From Azotobacter vinelandii CA (lineage in GTDB: Bacteria; Pseudomonadota; Gammaproteobacteria; Pseudomonadales; Pseudomonadaceae), in contig NC_021149.1 in assembly GCF_000380335.1 (NCBI RefSeq), positions 2,966,501 through 3,030,500 of the forward strand: a stretch of 64,000 nt of DNA, read 5' to 3'. The notes beneath the pieces were generated by a model. That model had not been told where the DNA came from and made no database searches. It saw only the letters and a list, made by a program, of their open reading frames with translations. The position numbers and the translations under genes are program-made. Below, in pieces: positions 9,567-19,403 of this stretch (positions are counted from its first letter, which is position 1; each line of letters starts with the position of its first letter).

Positions 9567-12500
9567 TCAGAAATCCCGCTTGTAGAAGATGTCCAGCGAG
9601 CTGGCCAGGCCGCTGGCCGCTTCCAGATACAGGCGGCGGGTCAACTGATAGCGCAGGGCGATGCTGTTCATCGGCTCGAACACGCCGACCCCATAGACCA
9701 GACTTAGCCGCTCGGACAGCTTGCCGCTGGCCACCACGCTGGTGTCCGTGCCGCTGCCCTGGGTGCCCAGCTCGAACTGCTCGATGCCGAGACTTTCCGC
9801 CAGGCCGCCGGTGAGCGAGGAACTGCCGGCCAGGCCGAGACCGAGCGCGGCGCTGGCCAGCAGATTGCTGTCGCCACTGTCGCCGCTGCCCGGCGCACGG
9901 CCCAGCAGCAGGTAGGAGAGAGCCTGCTCCTGACTCATCGCCGGCTCGCTGAACACATCGGTACGCGGTTCCAGGACGTTGCCGCCGACCCGCAGGCCGG
10001 CCACCACGTCGTCGACCTTGCGGATCGCCTCGATGTCCAGGTAGGGCTGGTCGATCGGACCGATGAACAGCAGGCGCGCCCGGCGGATGTCCAGGCGCTG
10101 GCCGTAGGCGCGGTAGCGGCCGTTGTTCAGGCTCAGCCCGCCGCGGGTGTCGAGGTTGTCGCCGATGTGCAGGTGTCCGGCCAGGTCGGCGCTCAGGCCG
10201 AAACCGCTGAAGGTCAGCTTGTCCCGACCGACCTCGACCTGGACATCCATGCGCATGGCCAGTTGCTGGCGCGGCTTGACCTCGCGGCCGGCCACCACCG
10301 CGTCCCCGGAAACCCGGACGGTGGAAGCCGGCAGTTCGCGCAGGGTGATCGCCCCGCGCGGCACGCCCAGCGTGCCGCTCAGGGCCAGTTGCCGCTCGTC
10401 CGCGGCGCCGGCCAGGCGCACCTGCAGGTCCGGCTCCACCTCCAGTTCGGCATAGGGTTGCACGCTCACCGGCAGACGATTGCCGCGGATGCGCAAATCC
10501 AGCTCCAGCGCCCGGCCCCAGTCGAGCGTGCCGTCGAGACTGCCGCGCCCCTGCCCGCCGCTGCGCCAGCCGCCGCTCAAGCGCAGACTGTCGCCGGCGA
10601 TCTGCGCCTGCAGCGCGAGATCCTCGATGCGGATCGGCAACTCGCTGCCGGCGACCAGTCCGCCGCGCAGATCCAGGCGACCCTCGACCTGCGGCTGCAA
10701 CAGGCTGCCGCGCAGCCTGCCACTGCCGTCCAGCGTGCCCTCCAGTTCCTCGACCGGATCGGCGAAAGGTTGCAGCACTCCCAGCTTCAGCCCGTTCAGG
10801 GCGAACTGACCGGAAATCGGCTTGTCCTTGCCGCGCGGATCGATCTGCGCGCGGACCTCCAGTTCGCCCAGTTGCGGCCCGGCGAAGGCCAGGCGGACAT
10901 CGACGCGCCGTGGCTGCAGACGGCTGTCGAGGAGCAGTTCGCGGTAGGGGAAATCCTGCCAGCGGCCCTGCTTACGCAGGCGCAGCACGCCGTTGCCGGC
11001 GTCCAGGCGGATCTGCCCGCGCGGCCCGGCGGCCGGCAGGTCGAGCTGCAACTCGCCGTTCAGGCTGCCCTGCCAGGCGAAATCCTCGGGCAGGAAGGCG
11101 GCCAGGCTGTCCAGGGGGAAGTCGCGCAGCCGGTAGTTCAGCCGGGGCTCCGGCAACAGGCGCTGCTCCTCGCCGCAGAGGCTCGCCGCGCCGGAACGCC
11201 AGCAATGCGCACCCAGGTTCAGCCGGCCGTCGGCCAGGCGTTCGAGACGCGCCGGCGCCTGCAGGCGCCAGTCCTGGGCGCCGCTGCGCAACTGGCCGCG
11301 GCTCAGCCGGCCGCGCCAGTTCCAGCCCTTGGCCAGCTCCTCCAGGCGGCCGTCGAGGGCCAGCGCCAGTTCCAGTTGCGGGCCGGAAAGCTCCAGGCTC
11401 AGGTTCTGCGCGCGCCGATCGCCCTGCCCCTGCGCCTGCAGCCGGCCCAGGCTGGTCGTCCCCGCCTGGATGCCTTCGGCGTCCAGGCTCAGGCGACCGC
11501 GCTGGGCGGCGTCGAGGCTGCCAGCCAGGGTCAGCTTGTCCAAGCGCTGGTCGCCCAGGCGCAGCCGGCGGGCGTTCAGCGCCAGCTCGCCCTGCGGCGA
11601 CTTCAGGCTGCCGGCAAGGTCGAGACGGCCCTCGGCGCTACCCTGCAGGCCCGGCCAGAGCTGGCCCAGTTGCGGCATGGCCAGTTCCAGACGGCCGCGC
11701 AGGCGCTCGTCGAGCCGCCCGCTGCCCTGGATGCGGTTGGCGCCGAGCGCCAGGTCGAGCCTGGCCAGCTCCCAGGCGGCGTCCTCGCCCTTCGCCTCGA
11801 GCAGCAAGCGCGTCCGCTGGCCGCGCAACTGCCCGGAAAGATCGATACTGGCGTCCAGTTGCAGGCGGCCGTCGCGGAACCGGCCCCGGCTCTTCAGCGG
11901 CCCGCCGAGACGGCCGTTCAGCTCGGCCAGCCAGTAGGCGGGATCGAATCCGCTCAGGCGCAGATCGGCGTTCCAGTCGACGCCGTCGGCGAAACCCAGG
12001 CCGAGCGAGCCCTCTGCCCGGCCCTGGCCGGCGACCAGCTTGAGCTGCGGCAGATGCAGTTGGGCGAGGTCGCCGCTCAGCGGGCTGGTCAGGCTGAAGG
12101 GACCGGCCGGCCCTTCGAAGTTGGCCGCGAAATTGCCGAGGTAGCCACCGTCCCGGTAGGACAGTTCGCCATCGAAGCGCTTGAGCTTCACCGCCGGCTC
12201 CTCGATGGCCGGGTAGAGCCGCCGCCAGGGGAAGTCCCGCCAGGCGACGCGCAACTCGCCGGCCAGCCCCTGGCTCCAGGCCAGACGGCCGGACAGATCG
12301 ACGCGCTGCTGGCCGCCGGCGTCCAGGCGAAGTCTGGAAAGCTCCGCGCCCTCGGCCGTCACCCGGCCGCGCAGGGCCAGCGCCACGGCGCCGCCCTCGC
12401 CCGGCAGGCTGGCGTCGCCCTGTACCACGTAGCCGTCGTGCAGGTCGCCATCGATACCGAGCTCGATCCGCTCCAGACGCAGGGTGTCCGGCAGTCCGGC

Positions 12501-13265
12501 GATCGCCTGGAGGCCTTCGGCGCTCAACTTCAGGCTGGCCGGGAGCCGCTCGGCGAGCGGCTGCAGTTCGCCGCTCAGCCGGCCGCTCAGATAGCCCTGG
12601 CTATCGGCCTGCAAATGCAGGCTGCCCTGCAGATCGCCCTCCACCTGCAGGCCCAGCGTCCAGGACTGGCCCTCCGGCGCCGGCAGGCGCAGATCGCCGC
12701 CGGCGCTCAGCGGCCAGGCCCCCGTGGGGACGAGGCGGCCCTGCAGGTTCACGCCCAGGTCGTCGCGGCGGGCTTCGAGCGCATCGATGCGGATGCCCTC
12801 GGCGTCCCACTGCGCGGCGAGCCGCAGGTCCTGCGCCTGTTCGCCACCGTTCAGCAGCAGCCGGCCGACCCGCGCCTCGCCGAGGCGGACTCGCAGCGGC
12901 AGCTTCAGTTCCGGCAGCCGCAGCGGGCCGTCGCCCGCCGTCGTCTCCTCGCCCGGCGGCAGTTCCAGGCTCACCTGTCCGGCGGCCAGGCGGTCCACGC
13001 ACAGGCTCAGCCCCAGCAGGCAACTCGGGCGCCAGGCGAATTCGACGGCGTTCAGCGCCACGCTCCGCCCGTCCAGCCGCCAGTCCAGCCGTTCGGCCCG
13101 CCAGGTACCGGCGAGACGCCCGGAAAACGCTTCCACCTGCAGTCCCGGCACCCGCGCCAGCAGCCAGCGGCTGCCGGCGCCCGTGCCGAGCAGCAGGGCC
13201 AGCGCGGCCAGCAGCAGTGCCAGTCCCGCCAGCAGGCCGTACAGTGCCAGTCTCAGGCTTCTCAT
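9567..13265 (-). CDS. tamB: Translocation and assembly module protein TamB
   Basis: A very long inner-membrane-anchored periplasmic protein (1232 aa, usual for TamB) of the AsmA/bridge-like family. It spans the periplasm, partners the outer-membrane TamA, and is implicated in autotransporter assembly and phospholipid transport. It shows an N-terminal TM segment (MRSLRLALYGLLAGLALLLA), a body rich in alternating hydrophobic beta-strand repeats, and a C-terminal DUF490 region ending in FYKRDF. The ATG at 13265 overlaps the tamA stop (ATGA), so the two are translationally coupled. A longer upstream reading of the frame lies inside tamA and is rejected. Confidence 0.93.
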   Translation of the reverse strand: MRSLRLALYGLLAGLALLLAALALLLGTGAGSRWLLARVPGLQVEAFSGRLAGTWRAERLDWRLDGRSVALNAVEFAWRPSCLLGLSLCVDRLAAGQVSLELPPGEETTAGDGPLRLPELKLPLRVRLGEARVGRLLLNGGEQAQDLRLAAQWDAEGIRIDALEARRDDLGVNLQGRLVPTGAWPLSAGGDLRLPAPEGQSWTLGLQVEGDLQGSLHLQADSQGYLSGRLSGELQPLAERLPASLKLSAEGLQAIAGLPDTLRLERIELGIDGDLHDGYVVQGDASLPGEGGAVALALRGRVTAEGAELSRLRLDAGGQQRVDLSGRLAWSQGLAGELRVAWRDFPWRRLYPAIEEPAVKLKRFDGELSYRDGGYLGNFAANFEGPAGPFSLTSPLSGDLAQLHLPQLKLVAGQGRAEGSLGLGFADGVDWNADLRLSGFDPAYWLAELNGRLGGPLKSRGRFRDGRLQLDASIDLSGQLRGQRTRLLLEAKGEDAAWELARLDLALGANRIQGSGRLDERLRGRLELAMPQLGQLWPGLQGSAEGRLDLAGSLKSPQGELALNARRLRLGDQRLDKLTLAGSLDAAQRGRLSLDAEGIQAGTTSLGRLQAQGQGDRRAQNLSLELSGPQLELALALDGRLEELAKGWNWRGRLSRGQLRSGAQDWRLQAPARLERLADGRLNLGAHCWRSGAASLCGEEQRLLPEPRLNYRLRDFPLDSLAAFLPEDFAWQGSLNGELQLDLPAAGPRGQIRLDAGNGVLRLRKQGRWQDFPYRELLLDSRLQPRRVDVRLAFAGPQLGELEVRAQIDPRGKDKPISGQFALNGLKLGVLQPFADPVEELEGTLDGSGRLRGSLLQPQVEGRLDLRGGLVAGSELPIRIEDLALQAQIAGDSLRLSGGWRSGGQGRGSLDGTLDWGRALELDLRIRGNRLPVSVQPYAELEVEPDLQVRLAGAADERQLALSGTLGVPRGAITLRELPASTVRVSGDAVVAGREVKPRQQLAMRMDVQVEVGRDKLTFSGFGLSADLAGHLHIGDNLDTRGGLSLNNGRYRAYGQRLDIRRARLLFIGPIDQPYLDIEAIRKVDDVVAGLRVGGNVLEPRTDVFSEPAMSQEQALSYLLLGRAPGSGDSGDSNLLASAALGLGLAGSSSLTGGLAESLGIEQFELGTQGSGTDTSVVASGKLSERLSLVYGVGVFEPMNSIALRYQLTRRLYLEAASGLASSLDIFYKRDF

Positions 13266-14986
13266 AGTTCCGGTCCCATGGAGAAGTGCAGACGGAAGCT
13301 GCCGTCGTCGATCCCGTGGGCCAGGTCGACCCGCAGCGGGCCGACCGGCGACACCCAGCGCACGCCGAAGCCCGCACTGGTCTTGAGACTGGGCGAACTC
13401 TTGGAGTTGAAGGCGTTGCCCTGGTCGACGAAGGTGGCGACCCGCCACTTGTCGCGTAGTTCGTACTGGTATTCCAGGCTGCCGGCGATCATGTAACGAC
13501 CGCCGATGTGGTCGCCATCGGAGTTGGTCGGCGACAGCGTCTGATACTCGTAGCCGCGCACGCTCTGATCGCCGCCGGCGAAGAAACGCAGCGATGGCGG
13601 TACCGTGGTGTACTCATCGGTGAAGTTGCCGCCGAACTGCAGCCGACCGAGCAGACGGTGCCGCCCCGCCAGGGTGGTCAGGCCCTTGAGCATGACCGAG
13701 CTGTAGATCAGGTTGGCGTCCGACAGCAGGGCCTCGCTGGCCGCGGCCATCTCCACCTGCAGGCGGTAGCCGCGGCTCGGGTCGAGGGGATGGTCGCTCT
13801 CCAGGTAGGAATAGGCCACGCCCGGCAACAGCAGGTTGCTCAGGCCGTTGTCGTCGCCGTAGCGGAACTCTTCGCGCTGCCATTTCAGCGAGAAGATCTG
13901 CTGCCAGCCATTGTCCAGCCGCCGGTGCCACTCCGGGCCGACCTTGAGCAGACGGCTGAGGGTATCGGTATCGGCCAGTTCCTCGTACTGGTAGCCGCCG
14001 ACGAAGCGCAGCTTGTCGGTCATCGGCGGATCGAGCGGGATGTCGTACCAGAGGCCGACGTTCTGTTTCGGCTGCGACAGCTCCATCTCCACGCCGTAGC
14101 TGTGCCCCTGGGGGTTGGCCCAGTGGCGCGTCCAGTTGGCCCGGCCGCGCGGGCCGACGTCGGTGGAGAAGCCGACGCCGATGCCGAAGCTGCGCGGCTT
14201 GCGCATCTGCAGATGGACCAGCACCGGTACCATCTCGCCGCTGACGCCGGCGGGATCGGCGTCGACCCGCACACCTTCGAAATAACCGAGCGTCTGGAGA
14301 TTGTCCTGCAGCTTGGCGATCTGCCCGGAATCGTAGGGGTCACCGGCCTGGAAAGGCACCACGCGCCGCATGAACGCCTCGTCGAACGGCGTCTCGCCCT
14401 GGAAGGTCACATCTCCCAGCCGGTAGCGCGGCCCACTGGCGTAGACCAGTTCGATATCGGCGACATTGGCGACCGGATCGATGAACAGGTGCTGGCGGGT
14501 GAAGTGGCCGGAAAAGAACCCCAGGCGCGACGCCTGGCTCTTGATGCTGCTCTTGACGCTCTCGTAGCGCCCATGGTTGAGCTGGGCGCCGGGCCTGAGG
14601 CGGGAGCTTTGCGGCACGCGGAAGGCTTCGAGCCGCGCCGCCGGTCCCTCGACGCGGATCTCCACGCGGCGCAGGCGCACCGGTTCGCCGGGAACCACCC
14701 GCAGGACGAGGGTCGGCGAAGCACCGGGACGGACTTCGCTGGAAATCCTCGCATGGTAGAAGCCCAGCGCCTCGGCAGCGCTGCGGGCCTGTTCCTCGAG
14801 GGCCGGGGCGAGGCGGCGCAGGGTTTGCTCGTCGCGTTCGCCGAGGTCGCCGATATAGCCTTCGATGTTCTCTTTCAAGCTGGCTTCGGCCGGCTCGACC
14901 CGCACTTCCAGTTTGGCCTGGGCGAACACTGCGGAGCCCCAGAACAGAAGCCCCAGGAACGTCCCTGTATGGATTGAAGCTCTCAT
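13262..14986 (-). CDS. tamA: Translocation and assembly module outer-membrane protein TamA
   Basis: Omp85/BamA-superfamily protein, about 574 aa with signal peptide (MRASIHTGTFLGLLFWGSAVFA). POTRA domains occupy roughly residues 25-260. A 16-strand barrel follows with the lid-lock motif in GGDQSVRGYEY. The C-terminus ends in an outer-membrane-type strand (SFRLHFSMGPEL). It forms the TAM complex with the overlapping tamB product. The ATG at 14986 gives a standard signal peptide; an in-frame GTG at 15004 is less likely. Confidence 0.93.
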   Translation of the reverse strand: MRASIHTGTFLGLLFWGSAVFAQAKLEVRVEPAEASLKENIEGYIGDLGERDEQTLRRLAPALEEQARSAAEALGFYHARISSEVRPGASPTLVLRVVPGEPVRLRRVEIRVEGPAARLEAFRVPQSSRLRPGAQLNHGRYESVKSSIKSQASRLGFFSGHFTRQHLFIDPVANVADIELVYASGPRYRLGDVTFQGETPFDEAFMRRVVPFQAGDPYDSGQIAKLQDNLQTLGYFEGVRVDADPAGVSGEMVPVLVHLQMRKPRSFGIGVGFSTDVGPRGRANWTRHWANPQGHSYGVEMELSQPKQNVGLWYDIPLDPPMTDKLRFVGGYQYEELADTDTLSRLLKVGPEWHRRLDNGWQQIFSLKWQREEFRYGDDNGLSNLLLPGVAYSYLESDHPLDPSRGYRLQVEMAAASEALLSDANLIYSSVMLKGLTTLAGRHRLLGRLQFGGNFTDEYTTVPPSLRFFAGGDQSVRGYEYQTLSPTNSDGDHIGGRYMIAGSLEYQYELRDKWRVATFVDQGNAFNSKSSPSLKTSAGFGVRWVSPVGPLRVDLAHGIDDGSFRLHFSMGPEL

Positions 14987-15060
14987 GGCCGCGAATGCTA
15001 GCACGACTGTCCGAATGCTCCGACCGCGCTTACCGAAGGTTTACACGATGCGCATGACGG

Positions 15061-15699
15061 TCAGATGCCCGCTTCCCTCAGCGGCTGCGGATTGGGATGG
15101 ATCAGGATGTGCTCGCGCACCGGGCCCAGTTCGACCTGGCCGACCTCCTGGTAGCCCTGGCGATGCAGGAAATCCAGATAGTGCGGGTCGCCGGTGTCGA
15201 GCACTATGCCGCGGGAGTTGCTGTCCCCGGCGCACCAGCGGTGCAGGGCTCCGAGCAGTTGCTCGCCGTAGTGCCGGCCCTGGAACTCCGGGCGCACGCC
15301 GATCAGGGGCAGGATGTGGTAGGCACCCGGTGGCAGGCAGGCGATCACCGCCTCGTGATAATCCAGGTAGCGGCGGGTACAACGGAAGCCGGCGGTGAGC
15401 AGCATGCGCATCCGCCAGCTCCAGCTTTCGGTGATTTCCAGACGGCGTTGCGGCGGGGAGATCAGCGCCACGCCGATCAGCCGCTCGCCGAGCAGCAGGC
15501 CGAGCGCCGGCAGATCGTCGGCGAAATGCCGGCCGAGCAGTTCGCGCACGGTGGCCCGCACCCGCTGTTCGTAGCCGGGGCGGTCGGACTCGAAGAGGTA
15601 GGCGAAAGTCGGCGTATGGCGATAGGCCTGGTAAAGCAGCGAGCAGGACTCGCGCAGATAGCCCCCGTCGATGAGGCGGACTTCGGCAGGCGCGGTCAT
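15061..15699 (-). CDS. GNAT-like N-acetyltransferase
   Basis: A 212-aa protein with a GNAT-like core. A strand-loop region LIGVRPEFQGRHYGEQLLGAL (about residues 138-158) matches the acetyl-CoA-binding motif A (Q/RxxGxG/A, here QGRHYG). It is followed by VLDTGDPHYLDFLHRQGY, the typical motif B strand and helix. The start at 15699 has AGGAGG nine bases upstream. The substrate is unknown. It sits alone between tamA and the divergent xthA. Confidence 0.75.
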   Translation of the reverse strand: MTAPAEVRLIDGGYLRESCSLLYQAYRHTPTFAYLFESDRPGYEQRVRATVRELLGRHFADDLPALGLLLGERLIGVALISPPQRRLEITESWSWRMRMLLTAGFRCTRRYLDYHEAVIACLPPGAYHILPLIGVRPEFQGRHYGEQLLGALHRWCAGDSNSRGIVLDTGDPHYLDFLHRQGYQEVGQVELGPVREHILIHPNPQPLREAGI

Positions 15700-15835
15700 G
15701 GGCAGGGCCTCCTGGCAGCGGTTCGTTTCCACTTCCGTGCACGTTAGCACCGGCCCCCGCCGGCCGCCAGGCGGCTGGCCTGCCGCGGCATCGATCGGCT
15801 AGCATGGCTCCCCCCGCTTCGAACCGGCAGCCCCC

Positions 15836-16648
15836 ATGAAGATCGTCTCCTTCAATATCAACGGCCTGCGCGCCCGTCCGCATCAGCTCTCGGCGCTCAT
15901 CGACAAGCATCGGCCGGATGTGATCGGCCTGCAGGAGACCAAGGTCGCCGACGAGCAATTCCCGCTCGAGCAGATCGGGGAACTGGGCTACCACGTGCAC
16001 TACCACGGGCAGAAGGGCCACTACGGGGTCGCCCTGCTCTCCCGGCAGCCGCCGCTGGAGGTGCAAAAGGGCTTTCCCGACGACGGCGAGGACTCGCAGA
16101 AGCGCTTCATCTGGGGCGTCTACGCCGATGCCGCCGGGCAGCCGGTCACCGTGATGAACGGCTATTTCCCGCAGGGCGAAAGCCGTGCCCATCCGCTGAA
16201 GTTTCCCGCCAAGACACGCTTCTATGCCGACCTGCAGGCCCTGCTGGAAAGCCGCTTCGATCCAGGCCAGCCCCTGGCGCTGATGGGCGACTTCAACATC
16301 GCCCCCGAGGACAGCGACATCGGCATCGGCGCGGAGAACGCCAGGCGCTGGCTGCGCACCGGCAAATGCAGCTTCCTGCCGGAAGAACGCGAATGGATGG
16401 CCCGGCTCAAGGACTGGGGCCTGCAGGACAGCTTCCGCGAATTGCACCCGCAGGCCTGCGACCGCTTCAGTTGGTTCGACTACCGCAGCCGCGGTTTCGA
16501 GGACGATCCCCGGCGCGGCCTGCGCATCGACCTGATCCTGACCTCCCGCGCCCTGCGCCCGCGCCTGCGCGCGGCCGACGTGGACTACGAACTGCGCGCC
16601 ATGGACAAGCCCTCCGACCACGCGCCGGTCTGGCTGGAGCTCGACTGA
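15836..16648 (+). CDS. xthA: Exodeoxyribonuclease III
   Basis: AP endonuclease/3'-5' exonuclease of the EEP superfamily, 270 aa, full length. It cuts at abasic sites and trims 3' blocks in base excision repair. Visible motifs are NINGLRAR at the N-terminus, the metal-binding Glu in LQETK (about residue 34), the catalytic [12 protein letters not shown] block (about 149-160) and the C-terminal [10 protein letters not shown] with the catalytic His. Single gene, divergent from the acetyltransferase. A paralogue (exoA type) may exist elsewhere. Confidence 0.93.
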   Translation: MKIVSFNINGLRARPHQLSALIDKHRPDVIGLQETKVADEQFPLEQIGELGYHVHYHGQKGHYGVALLSRQPPLEVQKGFPDDGEDSQKRFIWGVYADAAGQPVTVMNGYFPQGESRAHPLKFPAKTRFYADLQALLESRFDPGQPLALMGDFNIAPEDSDIGIGAENARRWLRTGKCSFLPEEREWMARLKDWGLQDSFRELHPQACDRFSWFDYRSRGFEDDPRRGLRIDLILTSRALRPRLRAADVDYELRAMDKPSDHAPVWLELD

Positions 16649-16782
16649 CGACCGCGGCCGCGAACGGCCTCGCAGCCGGGCATGCCGGCCCGCGTCGTCC
16701 GCCAATCGTCATACAAGTGCAACCGAACGGACTTATTCTCGCGCGATCCGCCCACCGGAAGTAGCAAGGAGGTGCCCACCCC

Positions 16783-18159
16783 ATGTTGCGTGCCCTGCCT
16801 CCGCCTGCCCGCCTTTCGCGAATCCCGCTCCTCTCCCCGCTGCTCGTCCTGCTCTGTTGCCTGCCGTGGGGCATGGCGGCGGCACAGCCGGTACCTGCCG
16901 GGCAGGCTCCCGTGCTGCGCATCCAGGGCTCCAACACCATCGGCGCCGAACTCGTCCCGGCCCTGGTGGCCGGCCTGTTCGAGCAGCAAGGCCTGCGCGA
17001 AGTGCGCATCGAGGATGGCGAATCGCCGAACGAACGGCGCGTGCTGGGCCTGGATGCCCAGGGCCGGCTCCTGCAGGCACGGATCAGCGCCCATGGTTCC
17101 GGCACCGGCTTCGCCGCCCTGCGCGATGGCAGCGCCGACATCGCCGCCTCCTCGCGGCCGATCAAGGACAGCGAGGCCGCCGCGCTGGCGGCCCTGGGCG
17201 ACATGCGCGGTCCGCAAGCCGAACAGGTGATCGCCATCGACGGCCTGGCGGTCATCCTCCACCCGGACAACCCGCTGCGCGTCCTCGGCCTCGAACAGGT
17301 GGCCCGGGTGTTCGCCGGCGAAGTGAAGACCTGGGAAAAGCTCGGCGGACGCGGCGGCCCCATTCGGCTGTACGCCCGCGACGCCCGCTCGGGCACCTTC
17401 GACACCTTCCACGAACTGGTGCTCGAGCCCTGGGGCAAGACGCTCGATGCCGACGCCCGGCGCTTCGAATCGAGCGCCGAGTTGTCCGCCTCGGTCAGCC
17501 GGGACCCTGCCGGCATCGGCTTCATCGGCCTGCCCTACGTGCGCGAGGCCAGGGCCCTGGCGATCTCCGCCGGCGAATCCCGGCCGATGCCGCCCGAGCC
17601 CGCGCTGGTCGCCACCGAGGACTACCCCCTGTCGCGCCGCCTGTTCCTCTATGAGCGGCCGCGGCAACCCGACACCTGGAGCCGTGCCCTGATCGAATTC
17701 GCCCAGAGCCCGCGCGGGCAGGAACTGGTCGAGCGGAACGGCTTCGTCGCGCAGAAAGTGCAGGCGGTGCGCATCGCCCCCCACGCCGACATGCCGCCGG
17801 CCTACCAGCAACTGGCCCGCCACGCGCGGCGCCTGTCGGTGAACTTCCGCTTCCAGGAAGGCAGCGCCCTGCTCGACAACAAGGCGCTCCGCGATGTCGA
17901 GCGCGTACTCGCCTACCTGCGCGAGCACGGTAAGCTGGAGAATTCGCTGGCGCTGGTCGGCTTCGGCGATCCCAAGCAGGACCCGGAGCGCAGCACCCTG
18001 CTGTCGAAGTTGCGAGCGCTGGCGGTGCGCCGCGAACTGGCCAGGGGCGGCGCGACCTTCCGTGAGATCATCGGACTCGGCGACGCCCTGCCGGTGGCGG
18101 ACAACGGCAGCGAGGAAGGCCGGCTCAAGAACCGCCGGGTCGAGGTCTGGGTGCATTGA
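16783..18159 (+). CDS. PstS-like phosphate-binding / OmpA-like fusion protein
   Basis: A 458-aa secreted protein. The signal peptide ends near residue 34 (GMAAAQ). A PstS-type periplasmic binding domain covers about residues 40-320, with phosphate-loop-like signatures IQGSNTIGAELVPAL, SGTGFAALRDGSADIA and ARSGTFDTFHEL. A C-terminal OmpA-like peptidoglycan-binding module (about 345-458) includes FRFQEGSALLDNKALRDVERV and ends in SEEGRLKNRRVEVWVH. The fusion suggests a binding protein tethered to peptidoglycan rather than a free ABC receptor, and no pst permease genes are nearby. AAGGAGG precedes the start. Confidence 0.85.
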   Translation: MLRALPPPARLSRIPLLSPLLVLLCCLPWGMAAAQPVPAGQAPVLRIQGSNTIGAELVPALVAGLFEQQGLREVRIEDGESPNERRVLGLDAQGRLLQARISAHGSGTGFAALRDGSADIAASSRPIKDSEAAALAALGDMRGPQAEQVIAIDGLAVILHPDNPLRVLGLEQVARVFAGEVKTWEKLGGRGGPIRLYARDARSGTFDTFHELVLEPWGKTLDADARRFESSAELSASVSRDPAGIGFIGLPYVREARALAISAGESRPMPPEPALVATEDYPLSRRLFLYERPRQPDTWSRALIEFAQSPRGQELVERNGFVAQKVQAVRIAPHADMPPAYQQLARHARRLSVNFRFQEGSALLDNKALRDVERVLAYLREHGKLENSLALVGFGDPKQDPERSTLLSKLRALAVRRELARGGATFREIIGLGDALPVADNGSEEGRLKNRRVEVWVH

Positions 18160-18353
18160 AACCCGCCCCTTTCAATTTCATGATGACTTCAACCCCGGCC
18201 CTGTCTGGTCTGTGCTGAGACCCACCCCAGCGAGTTTTCAGCAGGGATGAGCGAGTTCAGCATGGAGCCGGTGCTTACTTTGACTGGCACCGCTTTCCGC
18301 TCGCTGGGCTCTTGCTTGGCACTTGGAAACCGGGCCGTTCCCAAGGAGTCGTC

Positions 18354-18612
18354 ATGGCCAGGCTCAAGCTCACCAAGTCCGTCGTGGACGCCGCGCAACC
18401 CCAGGCGCAGGCCGTCGAGTTGCGGGATACCCAGGTGCCCGGTTTCCTCTGCAAGATCACACCGACCGGGCGCAAGGTGTTCATGCTCCAGTACCGCACC
18501 AACGCGGGCGAACGCCGCAAGCCCGCGCTGGGCCTGTTCGGGGAGTTGACCGTCGAACAGGCGCGCTCCTTGGCGCAGGACTGGCTGGCCGAGATTCGCT
18601 GGGGCGGCGACC
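18354..18612 (+). pseudogene. Truncated tyrosine-recombinase integrase (N-terminal arm-binding domain only)
   Basis: From ATG 18354 the frame reads MARLKLTKSVVDAAQ and continues through VELRDTQVPGFLCKITPTG and TVEQARSLAQDWLAEIRWGGDP. This is the arm-type DNA-binding domain (DUF4102/P4-integrase type) of a tyrosine integrase. Homology stops abruptly after the GGDP at about 18610, where the sequence joins a KfrA-like coiled coil in another frame. The core-binding and catalytic domains (R..HxxR..Y) are absent, so it cannot recombine. A deletion fused the integrase to downstream element DNA. Confidence 0.75.
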
Positions 18613-18897
18613 CTGTGCGATGCGCAGTCTCAGGAACTGGAACAGATCAAGGCGGCAGCGGCGAACGCCGAACAAGTGCACCAGCAGGCCGCCCAACAGG
18701 CAGCCGAAGCGCTCGTCGCCCTGCGCGCCGAACTGGCCATGCAGACCGCCAGGGCCAGCCAAGCCGATGCACTACGGCAGGAGCTGGACATGGCCCAGGC
18801 CGACGCCGCACAAGCGCGCGGACACGCAGCGGAACTGGCCGGCAAGCTCGCCCAGGCCGACGCACAGAATGCCGAACTGCTGGTGCGGCTGGGTCAC
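18607..18897 (+). pseudogene. KfrA-like coiled-coil protein remnant
   Basis: In the frame that opens right after the integrase break, the translation is Ala/Gln/Glu-rich with heptad character: SQELEQIKAAAANAEQ, ALRAELAMQTARASQA, LAQADAQNAELLVRLG. This composition and the terminal NAELLVRL resemble the C-terminal rod of KfrA-type DNA-binding proteins found on plasmids and ICEs. The N-terminal DNA-binding domain is missing and there is no native start codon. After about 18897 the frame continues without recognisable homology. Confidence 0.5.
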
Positions 18898-19403
18898 CGA
18901 AGGCGAAGCGGTAGCAGCACAGGCATGGTCGTCCGCCAGCCATGCGAGTGCGCCGACCCACGCCATCGTCATGACGTGCGCGTGCAGCGCGACTGCATCC
19001 GACGCGGCATCGCGCGTGCCTCCAAACCGCGCAGGTTCCACCTTGTTTTACGCACGTGGCCGTGCATAAAACAAGGCGGCTGGAGTGGGAAAGCACAGGC
19101 ACCATGTCATGTACTCGGCCGGTCGTTCGCCATGTCCAGCGGGTGGCTTGCACGCAGACGACAAAGGCCCAAAGCGCGTGCCGCCGAGGGGGAAAGGCGC
19201 GGAAGGCGAGATAAAAGGACGCGGCACCCCGGTGTGCGCAAAGCCGGTCTGCACATGGGATTGGCGCGGCACGCGCAGGATCGCGGCACCGTGCCGTCCA
19301 ACGGCGACAGGCCGCATGCATGCTGGCGCGGTCGCGTGCCGGCTACGCGACAGCACGCCACACAGCGCCAGGGCTGCATGGCGTCCAACGGCTGAAAGAG
19401 GCG
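18898..19403. other. Non-coding island spacer
   Basis: About 500 bp between the KfrA-like remnant and the LysR pseudogene. Open frames cross it on both strands, but none has a recognisable motif or a ribosome site. The only clear structure is the strong hairpin at 19041-19076. Confidence 0.4.
19041..19076. repeat. Perfect 36-bp hairpin in the island
   Basis: Arms CCTTGTTTTA (19041-19050) and TAAAACAAGG (19067-19076) are exact inverted complements. Inside them, after one mismatched pair, GCACG and CGTGC pair around a TGGC loop. This could be a bidirectional terminator, a recombinase site or a transposon end. It lies far from any intact gene. Confidence 0.55.

Noticed and set aside
18160..18353. 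tRNA gene or attachment repeat next to the integrase remnant
   Set aside because: No cloverleaf sequence seen, and no direct repeat to the right boundary near 25000-25300 could be found by eye.
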